Source: Agrobacterium sp. AGB01
GTDB lineage: Bacteria > Pseudomonadota > Alphaproteobacteria > Rhizobiales > Rhizobiaceae
NCBI RefSeq assembly: GCF_014851585.1
Contig: NZ_JACVAB010000010.1
Span: 1-64,000 of the forward strand
Length of the DNA: 64,000 nucleotides
Direction: 5' to 3'
Shown here: positions 43,890 to 54,127 of the stretch, piece after piece
Layout of the letters: the number at the start of each line of letters is the position of its first letter
How positions within the stretch are numbered: the first letter of the stretch is position 1
Translations under genes and position numbers: made by a program
Notes under the pieces: generated by a model
What the model saw: only the letters and a program-made list of their open reading frames with translations
The model's database searches: none
What the model was told of the DNA's origin: nothing

Positions 43890-45986
43890 CTAATCTACAA
43901 AGACGCGCACGCTGGACGCACGCCCATCCGCGTCAATGACAGTCAGCGTCGAATACCCGGCACCGTCCGGCAGCCATTGGCTGGTGCGCTTGCGCGACAG
44001 GTCGCGAATGGGCTTGCCATTTGCCAGCCAACGGAATGGTGCGCGCCCGCCCTGCATCTTCAAAACCAGCGGCGACATGTCACCGCCCTGCCCCGACAGT
44101 TCCACCTTTGCCCCCTCTGGTGGGTAGACGATATGCGGCGCAGCTTCACGGGTTGAAGCGGTCACAAGCCCGCTTGATGTCACACTGAAACGACGTTGCG
44201 CAGCAGGCAGATCCTGTGCGGCCAGCCGCACCGCACCTGTAGGTGCCGATGGCAAGGGTGTGATCGCCACGCCAGATTTTTCAAAGGCTTCAAACAGAAT
44301 AGGTGCAGCAGAGGCATATCCCGCAATGCCCGGCACGGCGCCGTTATCGGCACGGCCCACCCAGACACCAATGACGTGGCGGCCGTCATAACCCACCGAC
44401 CACGCGTCACGATATCCGTAACTGGTTCCGGTTTTGTAAGCGATGCCGCGCTGTTTCATGCCAAGCGGTGGCAGAACACTGGCCAGTATATCGCTGACAT
44501 TCCACACCGCGACGGTATCCAGCATGGTCGATGTCTGTTGCGGCTGGGGCTGCGATCGAACACCGTCGCCGAGAGCGACTGGCACACCACGATTGGCAAG
44601 CGCGGCATAAAGCTGAACCAGATCAACCAACGAAACCCCGGCTCCACCAAGCGCAATGGCAAGACCCGGCGCCTCGCCTGCTGGCAGCGACAATGACACG
44701 CCCGCCCGTCGGAAGCGCACCATCAGAGCAGCCGGGCTAACCGCATCTAGCAACTTCACCGCAGGCACATTGAGAGAAAGCTGCAATGCTTGGCGGATGC
44801 TGACGTCACCCTGATAACTCATGTCGAAATTACGCGGACGATAGCCGTAGAAATCGGACGGCCGGTCTTCAATCAGCGTTTCCTGCGCTGCCACACCATC
44901 CTCAAACGCAAGGCCGTAGATAAACGGCTTGAGTGTCGAGCCAGGAGAACGCACTGCCCGCGTCATATCCACCCAGCCACGCCGCGCCGTGTCGGTATAA
45001 TCGGAAGAACCGATTTCGGCGAGAATGTCTCCAGTGCGGCTGTCAGCCATCACGATCGCCACCGAGACTTTTGGCCCGAGCTTTTCAGCTGCACGTTTTG
45101 CCAGCGCCTCCAGCTCTCTTTGAACAGGCAGCGACAAAGTGGTTGAGATCTCGCCGGCATCAGGTGCCTTGCGTCTGGCAACCTCCGCCAGATGCGGTGC
45201 AAAGGCCGGCAGCTCCATCCGTCTTGAGGGTACCATTGAAAGCGATGCGCGGGCGGCTTCACCGTCGCCTACCACATCGGCAACGGCAAGGCGCAACAAC
45301 ACCCGCTCCCGGGCGGCCTTTGCTGCCTCAGGAAAACGGTCTGGTCGTCGCCTTTCAGGCAGTTGCGGCAATGACACCAACAAAGCAGCTTCTGCCGTTG
45401 AGAGGCGTTTCGGCTCCTTGCCAAACCATGCGAGACTTGCAGCACGCACCCCCTCGAGATTGCCGCCATAGGGTGCAAGATTGAGGTAGAGGTCAAGGAT
45501 TTCCGCCTTGCCCAGACGTCGTTCGATCTGTACCGCGCGCGCTGCCTGCAAGAATTTCGCAGAAAAGGAGCGGTCCGTCCGCGGCTCGATCAATCGCGCC
45601 ACCTGCATGGACAGTGTGGAAGCACCGGAGACGATCCGCCCATTCGACACCAACTGCCAGCCCGCCCGAAGCAACGCCCATGGGTCAATACCGGCATGTT
45701 GCCAGAAACGCTGGTCCTCGTAGGCAACAAGCATTTTCAAAAACTGCGGGTCAACATCACCAGCCGTTGTCTTCAGCCGCCAGCGCCCGTCAGGCGTCGC
45801 AAAGGCGCGCAGCAACTGGCCATTTGCGCCCTTCACTTCCAATGAGCGGCTAAACGCGGCATCAAGCGGCGGCGGATAGGCCTTATCGAGAGCATCCAGC
45901 GTATAGGCGGCACCGATGGTCAGAACACTGACCAGGGCAACCGCTATAGCTGTCTTTTTCCACCGCATGCTTTTGAACCGCACCAT
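43890..45986 (-). CDS. pbpC: Penicillin-binding protein 1C (698 aa)
   Basis: PBP1C is a bifunctional murein synthase. After a membrane anchor (KKTAIAVALVSVLTIGAAYT) comes the GT51 glycosyltransferase with EDQRFWQHAGIDPWALLRA and GASTLSMQVARL, then the transpeptidase with the Ser-x-x-Lys motif in SPGSTLKPFIYG, the SLN motif in LSLNVPAVKLL and KTGTSYGYRD, and finally the C-terminal domain typical of PBP1C (FRWLANGKPIRDLSRK). It starts 10 bases after the alpha-2-macroglobulin gene, so they are one operon. This pairing is known in many proteobacteria, where the macroglobulin is thought to protect the cell while PBP1C repairs the wall. Confidence 0.95.
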   Translation of the reverse strand: MVRFKSMRWKKTAIAVALVSVLTIGAAYTLDALDKAYPPPLDAAFSRSLEVKGANGQLLRAFATPDGRWRLKTTAGDVDPQFLKMLVAYEDQRFWQHAGIDPWALLRAGWQLVSNGRIVSGASTLSMQVARLIEPRTDRSFSAKFLQAARAVQIERRLGKAEILDLYLNLAPYGGNLEGVRAASLAWFGKEPKRLSTAEAALLVSLPQLPERRRPDRFPEAAKAARERVLLRLAVADVVGDGEAARASLSMVPSRRMELPAFAPHLAEVARRKAPDAGEISTTLSLPVQRELEALAKRAAEKLGPKVSVAIVMADSRTGDILAEIGSSDYTDTARRGWVDMTRAVRSPGSTLKPFIYGLAFEDGVAAQETLIEDRPSDFYGYRPRNFDMSYQGDVSIRQALQLSLNVPAVKLLDAVSPAALMVRFRRAGVSLSLPAGEAPGLAIALGGAGVSLVDLVQLYAALANRGVPVALGDGVRSQPQPQQTSTMLDTVAVWNVSDILASVLPPLGMKQRGIAYKTGTSYGYRDAWSVGYDGRHVIGVWVGRADNGAVPGIAGYASAAPILFEAFEKSGVAITPLPSAPTGAVRLAAQDLPAAQRRFSVTSSGLVTASTREAAPHIVYPPEGAKVELSGQGGDMSPLVLKMQGGRAPFRWLANGKPIRDLSRKRTSQWLPDGAGYSTLTVIDADGRASSVRVFVD

Positions 45987-45996
45987 GGCGAAAGCC

Positions 45997-48900
45997 TTAT
46001 TCGGCCTTCACCACCGACATGCGGCCGGTTGCTGTGCGGGCGGAGAACTGCGGACGATACATGTCTTCCACATTGGCCGCCGGATGATCGTAGGTACCGG
46101 GTGTGACCGCACGCACCACATAGGCCAGTGAAATTTCCGAATTGTCACCTGCCGAGCGATCAAATGCCGCCACGAAACGATCGCTGCGGAATTCGGTATG
46201 GGCCGCCTCCACTTCGCCAATCCATTCGAAATTGGAAAGCTGCGCGCTATCCACAAGGCTTGGATTGTCGATTTCAAAACCGGCTGGCAACAGGTCGGTA
46301 ATCAGGATGCGCGACTGCCAGTCATGCTGCGGTGTGACATTCAGCACCACCACATAACGTTCGTTCTGCATGGCCTCGCTGATGTTCACCTCTTCACCAT
46401 CAAGCGAATAATAGGCACGGGAAATCGTGAACCCATCGCCACCTGCCGCAAGCGGCGAGGCCGGCGCGGCAACCGTGGTGACCGTTGCCGTGACTGGATC
46501 GGAAGAGGCATTCGAGATGGTCAGCGGCTTGTGCAGCAACTCGTCGCCCGTCATCTGTTTGCCAAATCCACCGGTCGACATTTCGCCGTTCACATCAAGG
46601 CGAATGTCCTTGTCTTCGCCCTTAAGCGCGCGGGCAGCCAGCAGCATCCACGCCTGTTCCTGCGTGCTGGTGTAGGTCTTGTTTTCCCATTCCTTGGCAA
46701 CACTGCTGGCCAGTTGCGGCACAACAGGCGGCACCGGACGGCTTTCTGCCGCCAGTGCCAGAGAGGCCGCACCATCACGCAGTGCCGAACCATAATCGGC
46801 GCGGGCAAGGCTGACATTGGCGGAGTTAGCCGCCATGCCAAGTGAGGATGCAAAGACCGACTGCGAGCGATTATTATCGCCATAAAGCGAAAGTGCTGCT
46901 CCGATCTGTGCCTTGGCCAGAGGTGTCGGGAATTCGCCAAGCGCAGTATCTGCAAAGTAGCGCAGGTCGTTAATCGCGGCCTTCTTGTTGCGGGCCAGCA
47001 CATAAAGTGCATAAGCGATTTCATTGCCACGATCCCGGACATTGTTGTCAATCGCCAGGCCGTTTTGCAGGTTGGTCAAAGCCTGAACCATCGCCTGCTC
47101 CGGAACCTCATAGGACTGTTCGCGGGCACGGGTCAGGAAGTCGGTGATATAGGCATCCAGCCAAAGATCACCATAGCCGGGCGACCAGAGGCCGAAACTG
47201 CCCGAACTCGACTGGAAAGACAGCACGCGGAAAATCGCATCCTGTACGCGCTTCTTGATCTCAGGGTCTTGCGAAAGAGCAGTGTCGCTTGTCATTTCAG
47301 ACAGATAGAGCAGCGGCAATGCACGGCTGGTCGTTTGCTCGGCACATCCGTAAGGATATTTGTCGAGCATCATCACCAGTGCCGGAACATCGAAAGCTGC
47401 CGAGCGGCTGACATTGACCGCAACCGATGCACCAAGCAGCATGCTGTCAGCCAGCAGATCACCGTTCACAGTCAGGCTGCTATTGGGAGCAATACGAATG
47501 TTGCGTCGTGTGGTCACCGGCAGGGCAGCTGGCCGCACCGGAATGTTCAACTCCTGTTCAAGGGCTGCACCCGTCGCATCGGCCAACCGTATCGTCACTT
47601 CGGCATTGCCGGGCATTTCGCCTGTTAATGGCAAGGTCAGATCCGCTTTCCCACCCGTCGCCAAAGTCAGGGTCTGCTGCACCAGCCCTTCACCCACTGT
47701 GGCAGCGGTGTTGCTGGAGACCGTCAGTGTGTAATCGCCAGCGCGACCATCAGTATTGGCAATATCCAGCCGCAACTGGGCCTCGTCACCGGGGCTCAGG
47801 AATTTAGGCGCACTGGCGGTAATCACCACCGGGTCACGAATGACGACATCAGACACCGCATGCCCAACCCCGGTCTTGGAATAGGCCACAGCCATAACCC
47901 GGGCAGTGCCGTTAAACTGCGGAATATCAAAGGTGATAACGGCTTTGCCTTCACCATCCAGTTTTACCGGGCCGGCAAAAAATGCCACCAGCTTTTCCGT
48001 TGGAGGGCTGCCCTGCAGGGCAACCTGCCCGCCGTCACCGCCGGTGCGCAACCGGCCTGTCGCACCCAGCGAACCGTCAATCAATCGTCCATATATGTCA
48101 CGGATTTCAAGTCCCAGACTTCGCTGGCCAAAATACCAGTCATCCGGCTTTGGCGGCTGGTAACGTGTCAGGTTCAAGATCCCGACATCGACAGCAGCAA
48201 CCATTACATAGGCGTCTTCATCAGCACCGGCACCCGTCACCTGTACGGGGATTTCCAGCGGCTGACGAGGCAGCGTCTTTTCCGGCAGGGTCAGCGAGAC
48301 ATTCAGCTTGCGCTCAGCCGGATCAACGGCCAGCCATTTGATACCGATGGCACGCATCGGCATGCGGCTTTCCTGCGCATCACCAGGGCGGAAGAGTGTG
48401 GCGGTCACATAGGCACCCGCACCCCATTCCTCGGTTACAGGAATCTCCACTTCACCGCCGTTTTCGCCAATCGAGACATTCTGGACGGCAATCAACGCCT
48501 CCGAACCGGCAGTGACCATCAGTTCACCGGCAAATTTGGAAGAAATCTGCAGCTTGGCAGTTTCGCCAACCGTGTAGCGTTCCTTGTCCAGTGCTATTTC
48601 CAGGCCATCAGGCGTTTCCGTCGAGCTTGCCTCCACGAACCAGCCAGCGTCAAACTCAACGCTGGACGTCGGGCCATCATTCTGGGCAGTTTCCACTTCC
48701 AAACGATAACGACCCCAATTGACAGGCACGGAAATCTGCCCGCCATTGGCGTCAACGGACACCGTTCCGGTTTCCATCTGACGGGTAAACACGACCGGCT
48801 CATAACGCCAGGAATTACCCTGACGATACCACTGGTAGTTCCGTTCAACCTTGATCAGCTTCCATGTCAGGCCGCTCATAGCCTGTTTTGCACCGTCTGC

Positions 48901-51450
48901 CGAAACGCCAATGATGTGGAACCGACCAACCGAATTCTCAGCAAGATCACCGGAAAATTCTGGCTTGATACCAATCATCGAACCTTCAGACTTGACCGGC
49001 AAAGTCAGGCTGCGCTCGACGGCACGGCCACCAGCCTCACGCATCCGCACAATCACATTGGCATTGAGAAGCTGCGTGGTCGACGGAATTTCACTCAACG
49101 TCACCGGGAAGGTCGCCTTGCCATCATCATCCAGCACTGGAAGTTCTTCCAGCGGCATGCGGCTTTCTTCCTGACTTTCCTCGTCAGCAAGACCGAAGAA
49201 ATAACCGGGAAAAGCATCGCTGCTGCGGGTCGGTTTGAGGGCAACTTCGCCTTCAAGTTCAAGTCCTGCGGCTGGCGCACCGTAAAGATAACGACCATCG
49301 ACAGTAACATCAGCTTCCGCACCGGGCACGATTTCCTTCACCGAGCTGGAAAGCTCGAACTCGGTCCGATCAGGCACAAAATCGTCCACCAAGAACGATG
49401 TGTCGCTCAGCGATGACGCCTTTGGATCGGTATAGACCCGCATTGTCCAGGTGCCACGCATTGCGGTGGCCTGCGTTTCAAACTGCAGCGCATGTCCGCC
49501 AAGCTCCCGGCCATCGCTGACCACGCGGCGATCCTCAACGCCGTCAGGGCGCGAGAACACGAAGGTTAGCGGCAGATTTTCAATGGCATTGCCTTCAATG
49601 TCACGGGCAAGCGCAACAGCATTGACGGTTTCGCCAGCGCGGTAAATTCCGCGCTCCGTCCAGCTCATCACATCGATAGCACCGGGGGCTGCGCGTCCTG
49701 TCACACCGCGATCGGAAAGATCAAAACCGGCGCGCGTCATATCAAGGAAAACGTAATCGCCGTCGCCATTGCGGGCGGTAATGACTGCCGGTGCCTGTGC
49801 TGCCGTTCCACGGATCAGACCGGCGGCAAAGGTCGCGCGACCTTCTGCGTCACTCGTTGCGGTCGCCAGAACTTCGTTGTTCTTGGCCAGCAATTGCAGT
49901 TCCACGCCTTCCAATGGCTTGGCGGTGCTGAGTGTACGCACGAAGACATTCAGGCCATCCGTTCCGGCATAGGTCGTTATGCCGGTATCCGACACCAGGA
50001 ACCATTGCGTTGCGCGTGAATCCCAGTTTTCCGGCGCAGTGCCAGGCGGCACAGCCGTCAGAACATAGATGCCAGGCTTACGCTCAGGCAGCGCTTCATC
50101 CACCGGGAAGCTGGTAACCACATCCTTATTCAACTCAGGCTGAATAACGATATCGCCCTGCCATACCAGTTCACCGATTTCATTTTCGATACGGTCTGAA
50201 CTATAGCCGTCCATCTGGGTGAGAAACTGCGAATTGGCCAGCAATGGCGCAATGTTGCGATCACCGACGCGATAAAGTTTCAGAGATGCGCTTTCGATGT
50301 TGACGGACACCAGCGGCACACCACGGCGTGCAGTGCCCGGCAATACGAAACTGTCACCGGTAAAACGCACCGAGGCCGAACGGTCACGAACGTAAATGTC
50401 GAGATCGACCTGCTTTTCCAGCGGCTCTTCCACGGAGGATGGCAAACCCGCACGCAAAGCAAGTTTGTAGCGCTGGCCATGGGTCAAACCTTCCACGCAA
50501 ATTTCGCTGCCCTTGGCTTCCATAGCCTTTGGCGACGTACCATCCAGCGTCACGAAAGGCGCATAATCGACGCCGGCCTTCACCAGCGGTTCGGAGAACT
50601 GCACGCAGGCACGCGGCGATGCACTATCGGTATCAACGGTGTTGCCGATAACCCGGAAGCCCTGACGGGTGCGCAGGTCGGCGTAGGCAGCGCGAATGGC
50701 TCCATCATCGACGAGTGCAAGACGTGCCTTGTAGGTGTTGAGGGCAGCACGGTAATTCTGCGTTTTTTCAAATGCTCGCGCTAACGCATCCAGTGCGTCG
50801 GTTCTGGCGCTTGAGGTACGGCTCAGCTCATAGGCATTGAGCGCAGCAGACGCAGCCTGTCCGGCAATCGAATAATTGTTATCGACGTGGGCAGCGGTCG
50901 CAGAAAATTGCGCCCACACCGTGCCGTTGTCAGGTTTCAGTGACAGGGCAGCCTTAAAGAAATCAACCGCTTGCGGAATATTTCCCGCGCCGCTTTGCAT
51001 ATTGGCATTGCCAAGCAGGGCATCAAAACCCATTGCCTCCTGTTCGTCCGTCGCCGTCAGGCTGGACTTGAGGCGCCGTGCCTCCTGAACCAGATCGTCG
51101 GAAATAAACGACAATCGCTTGGGCGCACCGATATCCGGCTCATTGGACACTTCCACGACTTTGCCAGCCACAGCGCCCGGGAAAGCGTTCAACTGGTTGA
51201 AGTCCGATTTGAGGAAGCACCATTGCACCTTGGGATTATAGGTGAAGGCCTTGCAGGACGCGTCATCAAGGCACGTCGTCTTGCACTCATCTAGAGAAAC
51301 ATTTTGCTCGGTACGCAGGTCAAAACCGAAATAATCGCCATTTTGCGTGGTGACTATTTTACGGTCTGCCTGTTGAGCATTGGAGGGCAGCGTTGCAAAA
51401 ACCGTTGCAGCAACCACGAAGGAACCGCGAAGCAAGGCGCGCAAGGACAT
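45997..51450 (-). CDS. Bacterial alpha-2-macroglobulin with PAN/apple domain (1817 aa)
   Basis: This is a very large periplasmic protease trap. It has a signal peptide (LRALLRGSFVVAATVFATLP), then a PAN/apple-like Cys-rich domain at about residues 36-115 (LDECKTTCLDDASCKAF), a TPR-like stretch, a series of MG domains (for example GIYVLTAVPPGTAPENWDSR and RAVNAVALARDIEGN-like segments), and the thioester motif GCAEQ with Cys about 1369 in DKYPYGCAEQTTSRALPLL. An intact thioester means it can bind attacking proteases covalently. The start ATG 51450 has GGGGAGAG. It is longer than E. coli YfhM (about 1650 aa) because of the N-terminal additions. It is in one operon with pbpC. Confidence 0.95.
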   Translation of the reverse strand: MSLRALLRGSFVVAATVFATLPSNAQQADRKIVTTQNGDYFGFDLRTEQNVSLDECKTTCLDDASCKAFTYNPKVQWCFLKSDFNQLNAFPGAVAGKVVEVSNEPDIGAPKRLSFISDDLVQEARRLKSSLTATDEQEAMGFDALLGNANMQSGAGNIPQAVDFFKAALSLKPDNGTVWAQFSATAAHVDNNYSIAGQAASAALNAYELSRTSSARTDALDALARAFEKTQNYRAALNTYKARLALVDDGAIRAAYADLRTRQGFRVIGNTVDTDSASPRACVQFSEPLVKAGVDYAPFVTLDGTSPKAMEAKGSEICVEGLTHGQRYKLALRAGLPSSVEEPLEKQVDLDIYVRDRSASVRFTGDSFVLPGTARRGVPLVSVNIESASLKLYRVGDRNIAPLLANSQFLTQMDGYSSDRIENEIGELVWQGDIVIQPELNKDVVTSFPVDEALPERKPGIYVLTAVPPGTAPENWDSRATQWFLVSDTGITTYAGTDGLNVFVRTLSTAKPLEGVELQLLAKNNEVLATATSDAEGRATFAAGLIRGTAAQAPAVITARNGDGDYVFLDMTRAGFDLSDRGVTGRAAPGAIDVMSWTERGIYRAGETVNAVALARDIEGNAIENLPLTFVFSRPDGVEDRRVVSDGRELGGHALQFETQATAMRGTWTMRVYTDPKASSLSDTSFLVDDFVPDRTEFELSSSVKEIVPGAEADVTVDGRYLYGAPAAGLELEGEVALKPTRSSDAFPGYFFGLADEESQEESRMPLEELPVLDDDGKATFPVTLSEIPSTTQLLNANVIVRMREAGGRAVERSLTLPVKSEGSMIGIKPEFSGDLAENSVGRFHIIGVSADGAKQAMSGLTWKLIKVERNYQWYRQGNSWRYEPVVFTRQMETGTVSVDANGGQISVPVNWGRYRLEVETAQNDGPTSSVEFDAGWFVEASSTETPDGLEIALDKERYTVGETAKLQISSKFAGELMVTAGSEALIAVQNVSIGENGGEVEIPVTEEWGAGAYVTATLFRPGDAQESRMPMRAIGIKWLAVDPAERKLNVSLTLPEKTLPRQPLEIPVQVTGAGADEDAYVMVAAVDVGILNLTRYQPPKPDDWYFGQRSLGLEIRDIYGRLIDGSLGATGRLRTGGDGGQVALQGSPPTEKLVAFFAGPVKLDGEGKAVITFDIPQFNGTARVMAVAYSKTGVGHAVSDVVIRDPVVITASAPKFLSPGDEAQLRLDIANTDGRAGDYTLTVSSNTAATVGEGLVQQTLTLATGGKADLTLPLTGEMPGNAEVTIRLADATGAALEQELNIPVRPAALPVTTRRNIRIAPNSSLTVNGDLLADSMLLGASVAVNVSRSAAFDVPALVMMLDKYPYGCAEQTTSRALPLLYLSEMTSDTALSQDPEIKKRVQDAIFRVLSFQSSSGSFGLWSPGYGDLWLDAYITDFLTRAREQSYEVPEQAMVQALTNLQNGLAIDNNVRDRGNEIAYALYVLARNKKAAINDLRYFADTALGEFPTPLAKAQIGAALSLYGDNNRSQSVFASSLGMAANSANVSLARADYGSALRDGAASLALAAESRPVPPVVPQLASSVAKEWENKTYTSTQEQAWMLLAARALKGEDKDIRLDVNGEMSTGGFGKQMTGDELLHKPLTISNASSDPVTATVTTVAAPASPLAAGGDGFTISRAYYSLDGEEVNISEAMQNERYVVVLNVTPQHDWQSRILITDLLPAGFEIDNPSLVDSAQLSNFEWIGEVEAAHTEFRSDRFVAAFDRSAGDNSEISLAYVVRAVTPGTYDHPAANVEDMYRPQFSARTATGRMSVVKAE

Positions 51451-51589
51451 CTGTTCTCTCCCCGACAGATTTTTATATTCGATTGTGTTCAAATTCCTTT
51501 TGGCTTGTCAACGCAGCCAAAACAAGCCTCAGAATTTATGGCTGAAATCCATAACGCCGACATGACGATATTATGCGGCTGCTGGAAGG

Positions 51590-51778
51590 CTAATCTTCCA
51601 GTTTGCGGGCTTCAGAAACCAGCATGATCGGAATTCCGTCGCGAATGGGATAGGCAAGGCGCCCGCTCTCGGAAACCAACTCGTTTTTCTCGCGGCTATA
51701 GGACAGCGTGCCCTTGGTCAGCGGGCAGACGAGAAGCTCAAGCATCTTCGGGTCAACCCGGCTCATTTTTTCATGCAT
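51590..51778 (-). CDS. Trm112 family protein (62 aa)
   Basis: Trm112-like small proteins (YcaR type) act as partners of methyltransferases in eukaryotes; in bacteria the role is unclear. The protein has the class motif [20 protein letters not shown] and ends [17 protein letters not shown]. Only one Cys is left where the zinc-binding members have several, as is common in bacterial Trm112. It lies 12 bases after the LON-domain gene and is probably co-translated. The ATG 51778 is used; ATG 51766 is also possible. Confidence 0.9.
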   Translation of the reverse strand: MHEKMSRVDPKMLELLVCPLTKGTLSYSREKNELVSESGRLAYPIRDGIPIMLVSEARKLED

Positions 51779-51790
51779 GCAACATCACCT

Positions 51791-52465
51791 TCATTGCAAA
51801 ACATTACCGCCATCGCTTCGCCCTTGTGCCAGTACAATTTCGGTAATCGCAATCAGTGTTTCCGCGCGTGAACGAAGATCCGGCGCCTCAAGCAGTGCCT
51901 GCTTTTCCGCAGGCCCGAAAGGTGACATCATCGACAGGGAGTTGACCAAAATACGGTTTCCGGCCCGCTCGACACTTTCCCAGTCGGCTTCCAACTGGTT
52001 GGCATCCAGAAAATCACGAAACACTCGCAACAAACTATCCCGGTCAACGGCGCTCTCGTCATCGTCTCCGGTGAGGTCCGTCAGCAAAGGCGCGTGTTTG
52101 AAAACCCGGTAGGGTTTGGAGCAGGCCACTTCGTCGATCAGCCGGAAACGGCACACGCCCGTCAGGGTCACCAGATAACGACCGTCACCGCTTTCGGTAA
52201 ACGACGTGATACGGCCAAGGCAGCCGATCTGGCTTAAAACGGGCATATTGGGGTCGTAATTATTCGCCTCTGTCAGCGATGGTTGCACCATGCCGATCAA
52301 CCGTTCCGCCGCCATCGCCGCATCAAACATCGTCAGATAACGCGGTTCAAAAATGTTCAGCGGAAGATTGCCACCGGGCAGCAAAAGTGCGCCGGACAAC
52401 GGAAAAACCGGAACGGTGGCGGGCAGATCACTGCCCTTCACATATCTCGCATTTCCCACTTGCAT
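51791..52465 (-). CDS. LON peptidase substrate-binding domain protein (224 aa)
   Basis: The protein is made of only the N-terminal domain of Lon, without ATPase or protease. Typical are VPVFPLSGALLLPGGNLPLN, IFEPRYLTMFDAAMAAERLI and the later GRITSFTESGDGRYLVTLTG. Its role is unknown; an adaptor for protein quality control is a common suggestion. I chose ATG 52465, which has GAGGG nine bases upstream; ATG 52474 has the same site directly next to it and no spacing. It lies between the thioredoxin-TPR gene and the Trm112 gene, an arrangement typical of Rhizobiales. Confidence 0.92.
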   Translation of the reverse strand: MQVGNARYVKGSDLPATVPVFPLSGALLLPGGNLPLNIFEPRYLTMFDAAMAAERLIGMVQPSLTEANNYDPNMPVLSQIGCLGRITSFTESGDGRYLVTLTGVCRFRLIDEVACSKPYRVFKHAPLLTDLTGDDDESAVDRDSLLRVFRDFLDANQLEADWESVERAGNRILVNSLSMMSPFGPAEKQALLEAPDLRSRAETLIAITEIVLAQGRSDGGNVLQ

Positions 52466-52572
52466 CAGGATCATCCCTCAGCGTGAAAGCCACAACAGGC
52501 CAGATTTACTACAGCACCAAATGTGGTGTTTTTGCGCAAAAACGCAAGCCTTTGTCAGCGATCAGACCTGGT

Positions 52573-53541
52573 TTAGGAGAATAGAACGGCAGAAAGTTTA
52601 CGCCGTGCTGCAACCGTTGCCGGGTCCTTGAAGCCCCATGCATCGAAAAACTCGAGCAGCAGACGGCGCGCGCCATCATCATCAAAAGTACGGTCCTTGC
52701 GCATCACCAGCAGCAGGTGATCTGCGGCCTCGTCACGCTTGCCCTGCACATTGAGGATCTTTGCCAGTTTCAGCCGTGCTTCGTGGTTGTCAGCGTTCAG
52801 TGCAAGCTCATGTTCCAGCGCTGTCGGGTCGCCCAGCTTGCGGGCTTCTTCATACTGCGCCAGTTTTTTCTGAACGGCCTGAATACCTGCATCTTCGGCA
52901 ATTTCCGGCGGCAGCGACGACAGCAACTGGCTGGCGCGGTCCTGTTGGCCAACCGCAATCATGCAGTCGGCGATACCGGCGATCGCACCGGCATTGTCAG
53001 GTGCAGCTTGCATTACAGCGCCAAAAAGCTGGGCCGCCTGATCGTACTGACCATCCGCAAACAACTGGCGTGCTTCAGCCAATGCAGCTTCAATCTCGGC
53101 TGCAGCGTCATCGCCTGCCGGTCCAGCAATCTTGCCGATGAACTCGCGGATCTGACTCTCAGGCACGGCACCCATGAAGCCATCTACCGGGCGACCATCC
53201 GCAAAGGCGACGATTGCCGGTATGGACTGAATGCCAAGCTGTCCGGGAATGGACGGATGATCATCGATGTTCAGCTTGACCAGCTTCACGCGGCCGGCCG
53301 ATTCGTTGATGACCTTTTCCAGCACCGGTGTTAGCTGTTTGCACGGTCCGCACCACGGCGCCCAGAAATCCACCAGAACAGGCTGGCGACGTGACTCTTC
53401 AAGCACATCCTTGGTAAAACCTGCCGTGGTCGTGTCCTTGATGAAACCGCCCTCACCAGCACCGTTAGCGGCACCATACTGGGCCGATGCGCTCATTTGC
53501 GCACCAAAAGAACCGCCATAGGGGTTGTCCATTCCGCTCAT
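52573..53541 (-). CDS. Thioredoxin-TPR chaperone, CnoX/YbbN-like (322 aa)
   Basis: An Asn/Gly-rich N-terminus is followed by a thioredoxin domain (about residues 38-140) with an active CxxC, Cys64-Gly-Pro-Cys67 in FWAPWCGPCKQ, and then TPR repeats up to the C-terminus (EIEAALAEARQLFADGQYDQ and HEARLKLAKILNVQGKRDEA). This layout fits CnoX/YbbN, a redox chaperone that hands substrates to GroEL. Alphaproteobacterial members keep both cysteines, unlike E. coli. The ATG 53541 has GGAG six bases upstream. It is upstream of the LON-domain gene, a likely shared protein-quality function. Confidence 0.93.
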   Translation of the reverse strand: MSGMDNPYGGSFGAQMSASAQYGAANGAGEGGFIKDTTTAGFTKDVLEESRRQPVLVDFWAPWCGPCKQLTPVLEKVINESAGRVKLVKLNIDDHPSIPGQLGIQSIPAIVAFADGRPVDGFMGAVPESQIREFIGKIAGPAGDDAAAEIEAALAEARQLFADGQYDQAAQLFGAVMQAAPDNAGAIAGIADCMIAVGQQDRASQLLSSLPPEIAEDAGIQAVQKKLAQYEEARKLGDPTALEHELALNADNHEARLKLAKILNVQGKRDEAADHLLLVMRKDRTFDDDGARRLLLEFFDAWGFKDPATVAARRKLSAVLFS

Positions 53542-53617
53542 CGTCGTCTCCAGTTCTTGAAGCCAGCACAGGCCGCACTGTCGTGCGCCAAAGCATTATC
53601 GTGGCAAAGATCGTATG

Positions 53618-54127
53618 TCACTCGCTCACTTTCAAGACAAGCGGCGTGTGACCTGTTGCCTCGAGAAAACGCAACACGTCTTTGGAGGTTAAAGTTGTGG
53701 TTGCATCATTGGAAAGCGGATGGCCGTTAATCAGCTCGTTTTCCATCAGTGCTTCATCCAGCACAAAGGTCACTACATTGCCGGTATCGTTTATCGCACC
53801 AAACACCGTGACCGAACCCGGTACCACGCCCAGATACTCCAGCATCTTTTCCGGTTTGCCGAAAGAGACCTTACTCGCCGCACCAATCGCCTTATGCACG
53901 GTCTTCAAATCAACCACCGCATTTTCTTCGACGGTCAGCACAAAATACTGGTCCTTCTTGTCCTTTACGAACAGATTTTTGGTGTGGCCACCAGGAATGA
54001 GGTCACGCAAAGACTGCGATTCGGCCACGGTAAACACCGGTTCATGGCTCGTTGTCTTATGGGAAATGCCCAGATTATCGAAGAATTCGAACAGGGCTTC
54101 TGGCGTTTTAGGGGCCGGATTTGTCAT
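53618..54127 (-). CDS. Prolyl-tRNA editing protein, YbaK/ProX type (169 aa)
   Basis: This is a free-standing editing domain that removes alanine (or cysteine) wrongly loaded on tRNA-Pro. The fold is shown by ISHKTTSHEPVFTVAESQSL, the lysine in GGHTKNLFVKDKKDQYFV and the GSVTVFGAINDTGNVVTFVL strand with its Gly-x-x-x-Pro-Gly turn just before. ProXp-ala (PrdX) is the closest type by length and by the N-terminal residues. It starts at ATG 54127, and the 260-base gap upstream leads to the tRNA-Gly repeat. Confidence 0.9.
   Translation of the reverse strand: MTNPAPKTPEALFEFFDNLGISHKTTSHEPVFTVAESQSLRDLIPGGHTKNLFVKDKKDQYFVLTVEENAVVDLKTVHKAIGAASKVSFGKPEKMLEYLGVVPGSVTVFGAINDTGNVVTFVLDEALMENELINGHPLSNDATTTLTSKDVLRFLEATGHTPLVLKVSE

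Noticed and set aside
47860-49416. 518-codon plus-strand frame opposite the alpha-2-macroglobulin gene
   Set aside because: Shadow of a highly biased long gene; no domain or RBS.
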